Shown here: one piece after another, positions 39,396 through 51,787 of the stretch
Layout: each line of letters starts with the position of its first letter
How positions within the stretch are numbered: the stretch's first letter is position 1
Assembly: GCA_025435555.1 (NCBI GenBank)
Contig: JAIWWG010000006.1
Span: forward strand, 62,001-126,000
Length of the DNA: 64,000 nt
DNA from: Chytriomyces cf. hyalinus JEL632
Lineage: Eukaryota > Chytridiomycota > Chytridiomycetes > Chytridiales > Chytriomycetaceae
Reading direction: 5' to 3'
Translations under genes and position numbers: made by a program
Notes under the pieces: generated by a model
Database searches by the model: none
Seen by the model: the letters and a program-made list of their open reading frames with translations, nothing else
Told to the model about the DNA's origin: nothing

Positions 39396-40146
39396 CGGTA
39401 CAGTCATGTCCACAACGGTGCAACAGTATTTGATGAGTTGGGTCTACATTGGTAGCGTGTCTTTCGTTGAAACACATAAAAGGGGAATCCTGCAGAGAAA
39501 TACCAATGTGTCTGGTATCAATGCACATGGCTGCAACACTGTCGTTTAGAATGTCTAGCGTTGGAAAATCGCCGTTGAGACAGCATAAGCCAGTGTCGTA
39601 AATATCATCAGTCACAATAAACATGGAGTGGAAATGTAGCACGCAGCGAGTCGATGGGCAATGCATCTTCCAGACTATGTCCTGAATATGGGAGACGGAG
39701 TTGGAGTACCGGGATTGGTGAGCGGGTATGCCAGCAATTGAAAATGTGTCTCAAATGGGATTTTCAGAGCGTTTCAGCCACATTCCCAATGTGCGGACTC
39801 CAGAATTGAGTGAGCGACACATGCCTTAGAAATCCAAATTCAATGCTTTTGATCCATGCGTGCACCCACAATAACGCGTTCCGAGGGTGCTTAAAAGATG
39901 GTTGCTGGATATTCGTAATGGAGCTGCTTTGCTTCGTACCAACAGGAAGCACAAACACGTTTGGATTGGCCACGAGACCGAAGACTATGCGCCGAGTCGC
40001 GCACGCAACAGCGCGTGTCCGTCACGCCAAACTGCATCCCTCCCTGCAATGTTGCGGACAAGGAAGCGCGCTACACAAGCAACCTTCACAAGCTGGACGG
40101 ACTTTAATCTTCGCAATCGAAAATTGGTTTGTGAAAACTAATTCCT
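39396..40146. other. Spacer without a recognised gene
   Basis: 750 bp between the F-box gene and the RNase T2-like gene. A minus-strand Cys-rich frame at 39346-39666 overlaps the F-box gene end and has no support. Confidence 0.4.
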
Positions 40147-40767
40147 ATGCCAGCCCCGACCGCCCTTGTTGCAATGCTCCTTGCCGTGCTGCTGGCATGC
40201 TCTGCAGTCACCGCCAGGATCATGCCCATCATGAAGCAACCGCCTCCTTACGAAATGTACATTCTGTCGCAACAATGGCAACCTCGCATCTGTCCCATAA
40301 AAGACGGCTTCAAAATATCTTCCTTTGTACCGGCCAACTCGGATGAATCATTTCCCGAAGGTACCTGCAAAGGTACGGACCTCACCATGGAAGATATCAC
40401 AATGGCAGGCGGAGATTCAGTCCTCCTCCAATGGGCTGGGTGCGGCGAGGGACCTCAAAACTACGTCATCAAGAGTATTTGGCGTAAGGCTGGGAGCTGC
40501 AGCGCCTTGACCCCAACTGAATGGATTTTGGGAAGCCTTGCGGCAACTCGAGCATTGCCGGTACCAGACATTGTCGCCAGCGATGGAGCTGTAAGCGTGG
40601 ATGCTCAACAGCTTCGAGATGTGTATGGTCCTGGTATGGCTGTGCTTGACTGTGTAGGAGGTGCGTTCTCGCATGTTCGCACGTGCCACGACTTTAGGTT
40701 TGCGCCCATCGCTTGTCCTGCGGCTCTTTTGGCGGCTGACTCATGCAGCGGAATGATTCGAATTTGA
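40147..40767 (+). CDS. Secreted RNase T2-like protein lacking catalytic histidines
   Basis: 206 residues in one exon with a clear signal peptide (MPAPTALVAMLLAVLLACSA, then VTAR). The layout follows RNase T2: YILSQQWQPRICP matches the QQWP..YC start; FKISSFVPAN sits where the first active-site block FTIHGLWPDN should be; SIWRKAGSCSALTPTEW sits where the second block EHEWxKHGTC lies; and the C-terminal HVRTCHDFRFAPIACP is typical. Both histidines used for general acid-base catalysis are replaced (Ser in block 1, Ala in block 2), while the Trp, Lys and Cys frame remains. It should fold but not cleave RNA. The family call rests on motif order and is not certain. Confidence 0.7.
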   Translation: MPAPTALVAMLLAVLLACSAVTARIMPIMKQPPPYEMYILSQQWQPRICPIKDGFKISSFVPANSDESFPEGTCKGTDLTMEDITMAGGDSVLLQWAGCGEGPQNYVIKSIWRKAGSCSALTPTEWILGSLAATRALPVPDIVASDGAVSVDAQQLRDVYGPGMAVLDCVGGAFSHVRTCHDFRFAPIACPAALLAADSCSGMIRI

Positions 40768-40877
40768 AGGAGTGAGTTTTTATATTGACGTCCAATAAAG
40801 TGGGTGATGTGTTTATGCAATTGCCAACCATCCGGGAGTGCATTCGTTGCATGCGTTGGTTCCAATGGTAAAGCGCG

Positions 40878-41114
40878 GTGTCCGCATTTTGTAACGTTCG
40901 GAGATGGTCCGAATTCTCCCGCGCAGAATGGATGGACGAAAAACCAAGTCTCCGTGCGGACCTTCCTTTCACCAATCTTCCCTACTTTATCGACTTCAAC
41001 GTGAAGCTGACTCAGTCAAACGCCATCATCCGCTACGGGGGACGTCACTCTGAGTGGAAGATTGTCCAACAAGATTTTCAGTCGCACAATCTCCGCGTTC
41101 TTATTTCCAATTGA
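40878..41114 (+). pseudogene. Mu-class glutathione S-transferase fragment
   Basis: Residues WMDEKPSLRADLPFTNLPYF followed by IDFNVKLTQSNAIIRYGGRH match the middle of the GST thioredoxin domain of Mu-class enzymes (WLNEK...FPNLPYLID...KITQSNAILRYIARKH). Upstream the expected N-terminal strand and active-site Tyr are not found, and after GGRH the sequence diverges and stops. No C-terminal helical domain follows. It is best read as a leftover fragment of a GST gene. Confidence 0.7.
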
Positions 41115-41256
41115 CACGCCGCACACAAACTGAGTGGAATCATTCAAGCCAAGTTATGTCCTCATAAATACCCAGGACATCAGCCTCCATGCGAGCGAGC
41201 TGTTTTCATTTGATGTTTAGAGATCTGCCCATTCATGCGGATAAAGGCTCCAGTCT

Positions 41257-42003
41257 TTATTGTAATGAGAACACAATGAGAACGTTGAAACAGAGTCCAC
41301 AACATATTCCAAACGCTTTCACTGCTGCAAGACAGTAGCCCACGCATTTAAGCACTGCCTCTTGAGCACTTTTTTTGCCCATGAATCTGCAAATATCTAA
41401 CATCCAAATCAGCAAAAACATCTGTTTTCCAAACCTGCGAAGTTCATAAAATACCAGTTTTCTTTGCCTTTCAAAATTCTTTTTGCCATGCAGAGTTGAC
41501 CATTTCATCCAGACACGTTTCCTGGAGCCTCTTTCCCTGAAGGTATCAGCAGCTTCTTCCATGAGCGAAATCTCCTCTGCCGTCAGAACATGATGAAGAG
41601 ACGCTTGCGGGCCTATCGTAACTGAAAGCGGTATTTGCTTGGAGATTGGTTCCCATTCTGTTGAGAACTGTTGAGATGACGACAGTAAGTGCTGGATTCC
41701 ATTTGCATCCATATTGCTGTCAGGCACTTGATGTACACTGAGATGGAGACTTGTAATTCGCCACCACCGATAAAACGTGGTTTGAATCAAATGAATTCTT
41801 CGCATTTTGTCCGCCTTTTTCGCAAGTTTGTTGGTTTGAGCTGTTTTTGAAAGTCATCCATGAGTTTTGGAAAAGAAGCTCTATGTTTCCTCTTACCTTT
41901 CTTTAAAGCGCGCTTCTGCCACATTTTGAATTTGTGTTGCAGTACAAACTGATGAATAGTCTTTTCAACGGACGCCCAGTTGTGCCATGCCATCAAAATC
42001 TGC

Positions 42004-42047
<44 letters not shown>

Positions 42048-45000
42048 CAATTCAAACCGTGTTGTGGCTTCTGTTTCAAAGGCATTATAGCATACCTGGC
42101 GCTTCATTTGCAACGTGTTTCGAACTTGTTGGTGCAGTTCAACCTTCCCGACCCACCTTTTCCAAGCCATTCCAGTAACCTGTAAGATATGAAATTCGTC
42201 AGCTGTTCTTTGATGAGCCAGAGATTGGTTCTATTCGAATGGATTGCTTTTTAAATATCGAGTGACAGGTTTTCAGATGCAAAAACAAACCAATTTGGAC
42301 ATCCAGTTCGACATTGTCCTGCTGACAATCTGTTGCGCATAATGCTGGTCGGCGAGTTGATGCATGACTGCGTTCATGCACCAGCGCGAGAAATACTCGC
42401 GCAGGACAACAGTCTTGTCAGAAAGCAAAAGATTGAGGCTGACTGAAGATGCTGACGGTGCTTTAGTCGACTGCCACCAATTGAGTCTCTCAGATAGCTT
42501 TTGATTTTTGAGAACAAGTGCTTTCAACTCTGATGAGAATCCATTAGTTACCAACACCTCTATCGAAAATGAATGCTCATACCAGAGAAGACTGTTTTTT
42601 GCCTGTGCCGCGTCAAAACGTTAACTAGGATCGCCAATGCCGCATCTGTGCGGGAAGAATGCTTTTGCGCGACGAAATTTCGTTTCCACAATAACAGCGC
42701 CGCCTTTAAACATTGGCGTTTATCCACGTCCTGAGCAAGAATTTCCAGCTGCTTGTGAGCGCAGTGTGAATTCCAAATATGAAAGTAAACGCTTTCAAGG
42801 CGTTCACAATCCGCAACTTCTGCCAGTTTGATGTTTCGTGCAATCTTGGCGCGCGCGTTCCACCCAGTAAACGTGATAAGCAAGCGTTGCTTTGTCCTTT
42901 CAGACAAATAATCAGATAATTTACGTCGTAAATTCAACTGAATTTTCCATGCATGGAGGTATTTCATCTGGCATCGGACACGGTTGTCAAAGTCAACCCT
43001 CACTTCAATCAGACTAAATTTCGCACTCTGCAGACAACGGTTTTTCCATGTCGAAAATGCACTTCGCTTGGCTTTATCAGAGTGGTAAGAAACAGCAAGT
43101 CGATCATCCCTTGTATGCATGCGAATGATCGTGACTCGGGTCTTCCATTTCCTGAAATACACTTGTCGGCGAGCTTTGAGGAACAGAATTGCTGCGATAG
43201 CGATATTTGTTTTGCGGTCCATTACGCTTGACTTGAGGAGTGCCAAGAATCGGGAACAAGTTCGTGCCTTCCAATGTGATTCAGCTTTTTCAATTGCTTG
43301 TCTCTCGCGCATTCTTTCCTCAAGCGATAATTTCCAGTTGCGAATGACATTTCTCGACAGAGAAATCGCTTTTCTTGCGGTCACAATTTTCGACGCTTTG
43401 AGACACGCCGTTTTTTTTGTCCACGTTTTCCAGGCAGTGGCAAGTACATTCCTGCGCCGAATCAAATAAACTCGAGCTTCTCGAGTGTGAAACCTCCGCG
43501 ATACGGCCAACCAATGCTCCAATGCGCTTTTGGTCAGTGCATCGTTATGCCGATCCAAAAAACAACGTTCGGCCACTTCTTGCGATTTCCTGACGAGAAA
43601 TGATTTTCTCCACGTTTGAAACCAGCGATACGATTGAGCGTATTCTTGGAAATTGTCTGCAGCCAGCTCGCCTCGTATCGTCCATTCCGAACATCTTTTC
43701 CATTCCTTAAATGTGGCTTGGAGTGGTCGCTGAGTCTGAGATACGAACATAATACCAAATTGCTCCTGCTGCTGCTGCTGCTGGGAGGCAGTTGAGTCAC
43801 TTGGTGATTGAAACCAGCCAGAAACGCGGATTCCCAGGAGGCGTCTCACGAAGGGGTCTCTGATAGAAACTGTCGTCTCATCGACCTGAAAGGGAAAACA
43901 ATGTTAGAGGCAGGACTTCTGTGCGAGGGTAACTGCAACTTACAGGTTCAACATAGTACAGCGGGTATCGTTCGGTTGGTATGTCCCTCAATGACGCTCC
44001 ATTAAGCTTTGCGATGCCGTTTTCATGTACCCTATTCTGAAACATGGTGATCCATCTTTGGAAAGCAAGGGTTGTCAACCACTTGTGATACAACTCTGTT
44101 GACAAGACGTTGCATGTGTTGTCGTTCATTTTCGAAACCCAAGTCTTCCACGACGCCAGCAAGAGACGCTGAGATGAAAATCTAAACAACTTTGATCTCT
44201 ATGAAAGGAAATGAAAACGAAGTTCAGTGCGATTTTAAAAACATGGACCTTTTTCTGTGCGCACCATATGCTTTCGCTTCCAATATGCCCAACAATTCAG
44301 CAAAATCTTGGACTCCCTGGACTCAATCAAAGATTTGGACTTTCAAAATGGACAGTCAGACGCGCATTTTTAAGTCTTTAAAAATCTTTAAAAGAACTTG
44401 ACTCACAAGATTGCCAATGATATGCAGTCGCGCAGTATCCTTCCACCGCCTGATGACTACTCGTTTTACCTCGCGACACCTGATAGCAATTTGGTTTTCC
44501 AATCGTACTCTTAACGACGCGTGATACGCCTTTTTGATCTTCCAGATTTCCCAAAATTTCTGCCGCATCCGGGATTTCTGTAGTAACAGCACTTCCGTGG
44601 CAAGAACATATGAGACGCGCCATTGGCGAAAGAATCGGCTGTTTTTTTTTTTTTCGGCATTCGAAAAATCAGTGATAAACCCAACTGAACTAATCTGGTT
44701 AAAATTTACCTCAAGAGCAATTGCTTCAGGCCTTGCTCAGCAACAATAAGCCTTTCGGACTTTTTGCGGTGGGCAGACAGCCATCGATCAAATACTGCGC
44801 ATTTCAGTTTCTGAATAATATTCAAATTGAGTCCCAGTGCAAGCAATTGGGAACTCTAAGAAGGCGTACGTACTTTGGCTGATGAGACTAAGATTTCGTT
44901 TTCCGTCAATCGGCGCCGCGCGGAAGCAAATGCCACTCTTTGCCAATCTAAAAGGTTTGCCAGCTTTCAATCAACACTCAAACTAACGCGGGGGATCAAT

Positions 45001-48000
45001 GAAACTAACTTGCAAAAAATGGGGCAATGAACTTGAGTTCAAAATTCGAGATCCACTCCTCCTGCTTCAAGATTCTTGACAGAGCAACCTTTTGTGCGCA
45101 CCTGTCATTTCTCGAATAAATAAAATATCTTGAGCGCGAATGTTGATCAAAAATACCGTGTTCTCCAAACCGCCCAATAGCGAGTCACAATTTGAGCATT
45201 CTGAATGTTGTCAACGTTTTGAAATCGCAGCGCACATGTGGATGCTTTCCTTCGCCATGTCGAGAGGCGTTTTTTCAACTGAACACTGACAAACCGTTTC
45301 TGTTACAAGTCCACGGTGAATTCTCGTAACACTGACAGCAGATACCACCATACCTCAGCTGATACACAAAGCCGTTTTTGTTGCAAGCAGCGCTCCCTCC
45401 AACAAGTAAACACGGAAATTAACCGATCTCGCAGCGATGAGTGAATCAATTCTGACAAAGAAACGCATATAAACGATAGGGTGACCACAAAGAAATTAGC
45501 GCTACCTGAGGCAATTTCGCAAAGACCATCTAGCTCCTTGATATTCTTGATTTGAGGACCAGCCTCAAAGAATAGTAATTTGGAGACAATGAAGACGCGG
45601 GAGCTAACGATAGATTTCATTCTCGACACGCATCGCGTGTAACGCATGTGTCGGATCCATTGCAGAAAGTACTTTTTTCGTCGGATAATGTGGATTGATT
45701 CCACCTTTGCCTTGAATGACTTGAGATATGAAGTTTTGTTGTCAGTTTATGAAGGTGACGAATAAAAGCGATGAAGGTACCAGATGACGCTGAAACGCAA
45801 CATGCCATTTAAGAAAATACCGTCCGAGAAGAGCAGTGCCATGAAGAATTAAGAACGAGTGTCCCGTGTGCTGCATACTCTGTAAAACGGATCACTTTCA
45901 ACAACTCGTGCGTTCGTTGTTTGTTTTTTACTCACCTGATTTGCATCAAACCAAACCTGCCAAGAGGAAAATGCGTATTCCTTGATACGATATTTCTGCC
46001 TCGCGTGAATTATCCTATTTTTCAATGTTCAGGAGCCAGTTGGAGGAATGCAAGCAAACTTGGCTTTGGGTACCTTTTTTCGCGCCATAACTGAAGGCAA
46101 AATAGAACCAATTCATTTTGCCTGTATTTGAGATGAATATCCCCATTTTTTTCCAGGCAGCTAATACGCATCCTGACAGTTGTGCAGCTATTTTAAATGG
46201 AGTGGTTCTTTGTTTGCATTGCATTCAGATAGAATACCTGGTCTTCCAAGTCCTAAAAGCAGTCTTTAAAGATTGCTTCTCATAGGTTACGGTACTGATT
46301 TTGACTGAATTCTCGTGGCAGTGTTTGTCAGTTGCAACTTCCGAATTCGAGCTGATGAAAACAATGAAGCTCACGGTTTCTATGCATCTGCACCCAAAAT
46401 TTGAAACTGTTTCGCTTCAAGTGAATCTGCGATGATACGAGCGTTTTTCGTTCCGCTGTTTTCACGTGTGCATTCCGAACAAGGCGTTGCGTCCAAATCT
46501 GCAAAGGTATCAGCCTTCAAGACAATGGAACAGAATTAATTCAATAAAGTGGCACAATAGTCACCTTAAATGAGGATATCATCGTTCGCTGCACATTAAA
46601 CGCTAATGCTGCGTCTAACGCAAGTTCCATTTTTCGCTTGAAGCTTCTCTTTTTATACGCGGCACGAAACCATTTCACAAAATTGTTTCGAAGAGTGTGG
46701 GTTTCGAAAAATGCGTGTGCAGATTGTTTTGGCAGCAATGCATTGTTGCGAAATGCTGTAAATCCGTTCCGCTTCCTGACCAACTGATCGCGTTTGAGGC
46801 AGTTTCAATATTTTGACAACGGAATTGAGCACGCAAGAAAACGTACCTGATTTGATTCAGTTTTGGCGGTCCATTTGTTGAAATGGCGAATTAAATTGGT
46901 TTTTCGCCAGGCTTGCAAAGCCTTCACCCAATTTTCAATTGCGCGGTCTCGTTCATGTCTGGAATTCTGAGTTACTCTGATTTCGTTGATGTCAAATGGG
47001 GAGGCGTGAGATCTTTGCATGGTATGGCGGAATAAATCTGATTACTTCAGCCAGCCATCAAACGCCCGCTGCAGGTCCTCCATTCTATAAATCTCGGCGC
47101 GAACCTTTTGCTGCTTTTGAAAACGTTCGTGTTGCAGCCTTGATGCATCATCCGACTCCTTTTGGGATAGCAGTGAATTCAAATCTTCGCATTGAGATTC
47201 ATTGTAATGTGTCTGAAGGCTTTTGTTTGCGTGATCAGACGAAAATCCGAGGTGGTGATGCTGATACGGATGGGAAGCAAGCGTTGGTCCATCAAGGAAC
47301 AGGCCGACGGATTCAGTTTCTCGATCTGGATGATCCAATAAGTGTGCGTATTCGTGTACGCCATCAATACTGGGCCCTAGGTCATTCGCTAAGGTGGTTT
47401 GATTGTCCTTCATTTCGCGCCTTTCTGTTGCGAAAAGAGTTGATGAGCCAGGAGGGGTCGGTATTTGGTCCAGCATTTTTTCAGATGGTGACATGGACAG
47501 AAACACGGGGGGTATAAGATATCTGGATTTGATTGTATGGTTTGCTGCATTGGGAAAAATTGGATCGGATGATGACATTTCGGGTAACTTTGAGTATGAC
47601 GTCGAAGAATTTGCGGTTGCTGGCATGAATCTGTCATGATTAAGCCGGGATGCGTTGCGGATTGGACTAATGCTTGATAGCTCCTTTTGCAAACCCGTCA
47701 AAACGTTTTCATGAGTTTGATGCGTCCTCGTTGGTTCGCCATAGTTTTCAATATTCTCTTCTTCCTGTTCGATATTGTTTTCGGCATCGTGAGAAGCTGA
47801 ATGAGCATTGAATGTTCCAGCAGATTGATAAAACAGCCTTGAATGAATGGCACTCTGGACAGCATCAAACTCGAACGAGTCCAATTCCACTTCAACTGAG
47901 ATAGGTGCATATTCTGGCTCAATGGGCAAGTCGAAGATGCAAATGGAAGGGTTGCTTGAAGCAAGCAGCCGCAGACTTTCCAAACGCGAGGGCCAACGCG

Positions 48001-48271
48001 CAACTGGGACAGATGCAAACAGACGAATCACAAGTGCAGATATCCTTTTTCCATACGACTCGCGTTGTGTCTGGTTCATCGATTGGTATTTGTGCGCGCA
48101 GCTGGATTCGTGTCCGGACATTTTCGAGGGAGCTGAGAATGCATCCAAAATGGCTTCAACTGCGCGCAGAGCAGCAAACAACGGATTTGTGGCGGAGTTC
48201 GAACCGTGAGTGCGCGAGTGCGGTTTGCTGGTGTCTGCATTCGCAACAAGAGCTGCTATCCGGTTCAGCAT
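41257..48271 (-). CDS. SFI1: SFI1-like centrin-binding repeat protein
   Basis: A 7-kb, many-exon minus-strand gene from MLNRIAALVANADTSKPH (48271). After a 390-residue Ser/Asn/His-rich head, every later open segment carries the SFI1 pattern of a Trp every 23-35 residues in a charged helix: FNKWTAKTE, FVKWFRAAYKKR, LAAWKKMG, WIRHMRYTR, FWEIWKIKKAYH, SWKTWVSKM, AFQRWITMF, TFKEWKRCSEW, WFQTWRKSF, VIRNWKLSL, YFRKWKTRV, AFSTWKNRC, YLHAWKIQL, YFHIWNSHC, LLLWKRNF, AWHNWASV, FYRWWRIT. Such proteins form a long helix that binds centrin at spindle poles or basal bodies. The largest exon (about 43849-42560) encodes 429 residues. Exon borders inside introns were not all fixed. Confidence 0.85.
42005..42044. 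repeat. A40 homopolymer (T40 before a splice acceptor of the SFI1-like gene)
   Basis: Forty A on the plus strand, so the SFI1-like pre-mRNA has U40 ending GGCAG at 42000. The following exon starts ILMAWHNWASVEKTI. It replaces the normal polypyrimidine tract of that intron. Confidence 0.95.
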
Positions 48272-48450
48272 GCCAAGGACGTCTGGTTGTTGTGGACATT
48301 CACGTTGAGCGGAAGCGGTGACAGATGGTGCAGCAGTCTACTTTACCACGCGTCGCAGCTTCTTCGGCGCCTTCGTTGCTGGCAGTCAGCATGTTTGCAT
48401 TCCTTGGGTTTAAATTGCAAAGGCATAAATATTTGTAAACAGTGAAATAT

Positions 48451-48654
48451 TTAGAAGAGCATAACGCCAACAGCGATGTGATTTTCAAGGTCAATGCAGG
48501 CAGCGCCGCTTGCGTCGCATTTTATCGGGTGCATTAGCAAGAGTATTGAAAGGCCTGAACAGTCCGCGATGCTCTCCAGTGACACTTCAGACGCCGCTGG
48601 CATTGTCTCAAGGGAAAACACGGTGAACACGACAAGATAAAGAACCCTGTACAT
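48451..48654 (-). CDS. Possible small secreted protein
   Basis: 67 residues from the ATG at 48654, starting MYRVLYLVVFTVFSLETMPA, which looks like a signal peptide, then a short chain with three cysteines (SIADCSGL, PIKCDASGAACID). An in-frame ATG at 48669 would extend it slightly. It lies only 71 bp from the divergent serine-hydrolase gene. There is no homology evidence; it could be a fortuitous frame. Confidence 0.3.
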   Translation of the reverse strand: MYRVLYLVVFTVFSLETMPAASEVSLESIADCSGLSILLLMHPIKCDASGAACIDLENHIAVGVMLF

Positions 48655-48725
48655 GTCAGTTCGCATGCGTTTAATAAAATTGCCGCTCACCCATTTCCCC
48701 ACGTTTTTCAAATTATCACGCCCAA

Positions 48726-50622
48726 ATGCACAAGCTCAGAGACAATAACGCACCCGCAACGTGTCACCAACTGCAACCTCAGACCAAGAGAAAGCCGGTC
48801 ATTGCCACCATCGCTCAACTGGTGCTGGCTCTTGTCGGATTCGCAACCGCTTCTTTCTTCGCTCTACATTTTGCTCTTGTTGCCTCCCCCACTGCACTGC
48901 CGTTTCTTCTGCCAATCGACCCAATTGCCACTGCTGATTGGGACTCGCTCAAGGAAAGTCTGGACTCGCTCCGCAAAGAATGGCTCGTGCCTGGAATGGC
49001 TGTTGCTGTGGTGCACCAAGGGCAACTCGTCTTTACGCACGCTTCCGGCCTCAGAAACGAAAATGACGCGGTCACTGCAGATACTTTGTTTCAGATTGGA
49101 TCAACCACAAAGGTCAGTGTTGTGCGGTGTGGTTGACAAAAATCGCCGACTCAGATGTTCAATCAATGCCAGGCATTCACATCATTTTCTGTGGCGCAGC
49201 TTGTGGATACTGGCGCCTTGAACTGGGACAAACCCGTGACCTTGCAGTACCCAGTTGAATTCATGGACACCACAGCCAACTCCACCGCAAACCTCATTGA
49301 CGCGCTCAGCCACCGGACAGGTCTCCCTCGGCACGACTTCATTATGCTGAACGGAGCAACATCCGAGGAGAATTTGTCGCGAATCAAGTTTTTGCAACCG
49401 TCCGCTCCATTCCGCGAGAAATTCCAATACAACAACCACATGGTGAATTTGGCTGGCACAATTGGCGGAAAGGTGTCCGGTTTGGGATGGGACCAACTCG
49501 TGCACAAAAACATTTTGAAGCCTCTCGGGATGGACAACACTTTTACTGATCCACACGACATCTTTTCTCGAGAAGATCACTCCAGAGGATATGGGATCAT
49601 GCCTGATGGATCTGGGTCGCTTTTCATGTTTGAATACAACGAAACTCTTTGGATTGAGTCCACAAAGCCTGCTGGCGCGATTCTTTCATCTGTGAATGAC
49701 TGTGAGTTTCTTTTGGCGTTGCGTGCTTCGGTTTAAAGCAAACATTTTTTTTCACAGTGGCGAAGTGGGTTGCACTCATCAACAACAAGGGCGTGAATCC
49801 TGCGGATGGAAAACGATTCGTGTCTGAGAAACAGTTTTCGACCATCTTTACGAAACATACGCCAGGCGCACAAATGGTACCGGTGACCGGCGGCGTCATC
49901 AAAGACGTGTCTTGTACGTGCGTTTTTTTTTAAATGTGCTGCAATTATTTGCATCTGTTAACCGCGCGACTTTTCTTGGTTTAATTTCGCAAGATGGGCT
50001 GGGCTGGTTCATCAAATCGTATCGCGGAAAGACATGCGTTGAACACGGAGGCAACACGTTCGGATACTCCACCCAGATCACCACTTTCCCTGAAGACAGC
50101 CTTGCAATCATTGTCCTCACAAACTTGAACGGAACACCACTTCCAGAGATTGCAGCTCAGTATATTTCGGATGTGCTCCTGTTTCCGCGTTCCTGGTCTT
50201 ACTGGTCGACACTTTGGAAGTCGTACCTTTTAAAGGCGTATGCACAGTCGCTGATTGAGCGCAGACGCATTGTCAATTCGCGAAACAAGGAGTCCGTGCC
50301 ATCTTTGCCATTTACGGCGTATGTTGGGACGTACCACAATGCAGGGTATGGTGATTTGCAGATCCGCTTGCGAACAGTAGAAACATTCGATGCGATTTTA
50401 GTCGGACATCCTGGACATGCATCTGTCCTCGAGCTTGTGTTGGGACATTGGGAGTATGACACGTTTGGGGTGTTTGAGATGCATTTGCAAAGGTACCGCG
50501 ACTACACTTTTCCGCTAATTCAGTTGCATTTTCAACTTGCTGATCAAGGTGGTGCTGTGGAATCCTTGTCGGCCAAGTTGGAAAGTTCAGTGGATAACAT
50601 TGTTTTCAAGCGGGTGGACTGA
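48726..50622 (+). CDS. Membrane-anchored serine beta-lactamase-like protein (class C / LACTB-type)
   Basis: Exons 48726-49112, 49173-49701, 49758-49913 and 49994-50622 join in phase. An N-terminal cytoplasmic stretch leads to a membrane anchor (PVIATIAQLVLALVGFATAS). The catalytic fold has GSTTK (Ser-x-x-Lys) split from AFTSFSVAQLVD by intron 1, YNNHMVNLAG (Tyr-x-Asn) and CVEHGGNTFGYST (His-x-Gly), all three motifs of PF00144. About 590 residues. Eukaryotic members are peptidases or esterases of mostly unknown substrate rather than antibiotic-degrading enzymes. The active-site Ser and Lys are present, so it is likely active, facing the lumen or outside. Confidence 0.92.
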
Positions 50623-50833
50623 AGCAGATGTTGAATAAACTTGATCTGGCGATTGTTGGATATTTGTGATGTGGTGTGCCCTTGCAGGTGGTTACCGGCT
50701 ACTTTTCACCGTTTCTCAAAAACCGTCGCTGGGTGAATTACACTTTTGTCCGAACTCGGACAAATTTTTATACCAGAAACTGAAACACTCTCACAGAAAA
50801 AGTAAACGACTCTATCAGAATATCCATCAGCCT

Positions 50834-51787
50834 TCACACATCGGCCCAATATTTCCCAACATAGTTTCCAGGAGGCGAGTAATTGCACACAAGCACCTCA
50901 CACTGCCAGCCGTTCCTGGATGTTCCCCAAGCAATAGCACATCCAACTTTGGTCGTCTTGGGCCACAACGCCTGGGTAGCATGGTTCAAAGCCCCACCCG
51001 GACTAATATCCTCACTCGACCAAGCATCAAACATCTCCTGCATCGAGTTTCGGGGCGTCGAGGTTCCCGAACTCATGTACAAGTTCTGGCCGAGTCCATC
51101 ATGGTCCCCATGCACCAAGTTACAACCTTGAGATGCTAATACTTTGGCCCAACTGACACTGTGCAGTGCAATGGCGGAATCGTATTGGAGTGGGCCGATC
51201 CCGTTCGATGCGCGGAATGCGTTGTGTGCGGCGAGCATGGCTTGGTCGTCAGTTGCGGACATGCCAGTCACACCGGTGGCCGTTCCGGTTTGTGCTTGCG
51301 CTTGAGCAACTTGCTTTTGTGGCTGTTCTTGCTGCTGTTGGACAACTTCCGCTTGTGGGGCTGGGGCTGGGGCTGGGGCTGGAGCTTCTTCGACTTGTGC
51401 CTGAGGAGCTGGGGCGGGTGCCGGTTCTACTTCTTCTTGCGGTGCAGGGGCTGGAGCATTGGAATCCTCAGCTTCCGCTTGTGGAGCCGGGGCCGGTGCC
51501 TGTGTTTCGGTAGTTGGAGCGTCCGCTTGTGCAGGAGCTTCTTCCTCATTTGTAACGGTTTCTTCAGCAGGAGCTTGCTCAACAGCAGCTGCAGGCGAAT
51601 TCTGGACTACGACAGGCTCTGGAAAAATAAGAGATTCGTTCGAAGCTGCTGCAACTGAAGAAGGAACAGCTTGTGGCACGGCAGTAGTGGATGAAACCTG
51701 CGGGTTCGAGTGAACTTTGCACTTGCGTTTGGGTGCGGCCATGACGCATGCGGCGGTGATTGAGATTACGAGAATACTGATCCGCAT
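50834..51787 (-). CDS. Secreted CAP-superfamily (SCP/PR-1, Pry-like) protein
   Basis: 317 residues, single exon, with signal peptide MRISILVISITAACVMA. Residues 50-165 are a low-complexity stalk of PAPAPQAE-type repeats with acidic residues and Gln runs. The CAP domain follows: MLAAHNAFRASNGIGPLQYD, LHSVSWAKVLASQGC, LVHGDHDGLGQNLYM, GGALNHATQALWPKTTKVGC and CEVLVCNYSPPGNYVGKY. The conserved cavity His of NHATQ and the Glu and His near GHD/GQN are largely present. Yeast Pry proteins bind sterols and fatty acids; plant PR-1 is antimicrobial. The long stalk suggests wall or surface display. Confidence 0.95.
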   Translation of the reverse strand: MRISILVISITAACVMAAPKRKCKVHSNPQVSSTTAVPQAVPSSVAAASNESLIFPEPVVVQNSPAAAVEQAPAEETVTNEEEAPAQADAPTTETQAPAPAPQAEAEDSNAPAPAPQEEVEPAPAPAPQAQVEEAPAPAPAPAPQAEVVQQQQEQPQKQVAQAQAQTGTATGVTGMSATDDQAMLAAHNAFRASNGIGPLQYDSAIALHSVSWAKVLASQGCNLVHGDHDGLGQNLYMSSGTSTPRNSMQEMFDAWSSEDISPGGALNHATQALWPKTTKVGCAIAWGTSRNGWQCEVLVCNYSPPGNYVGKYWADV

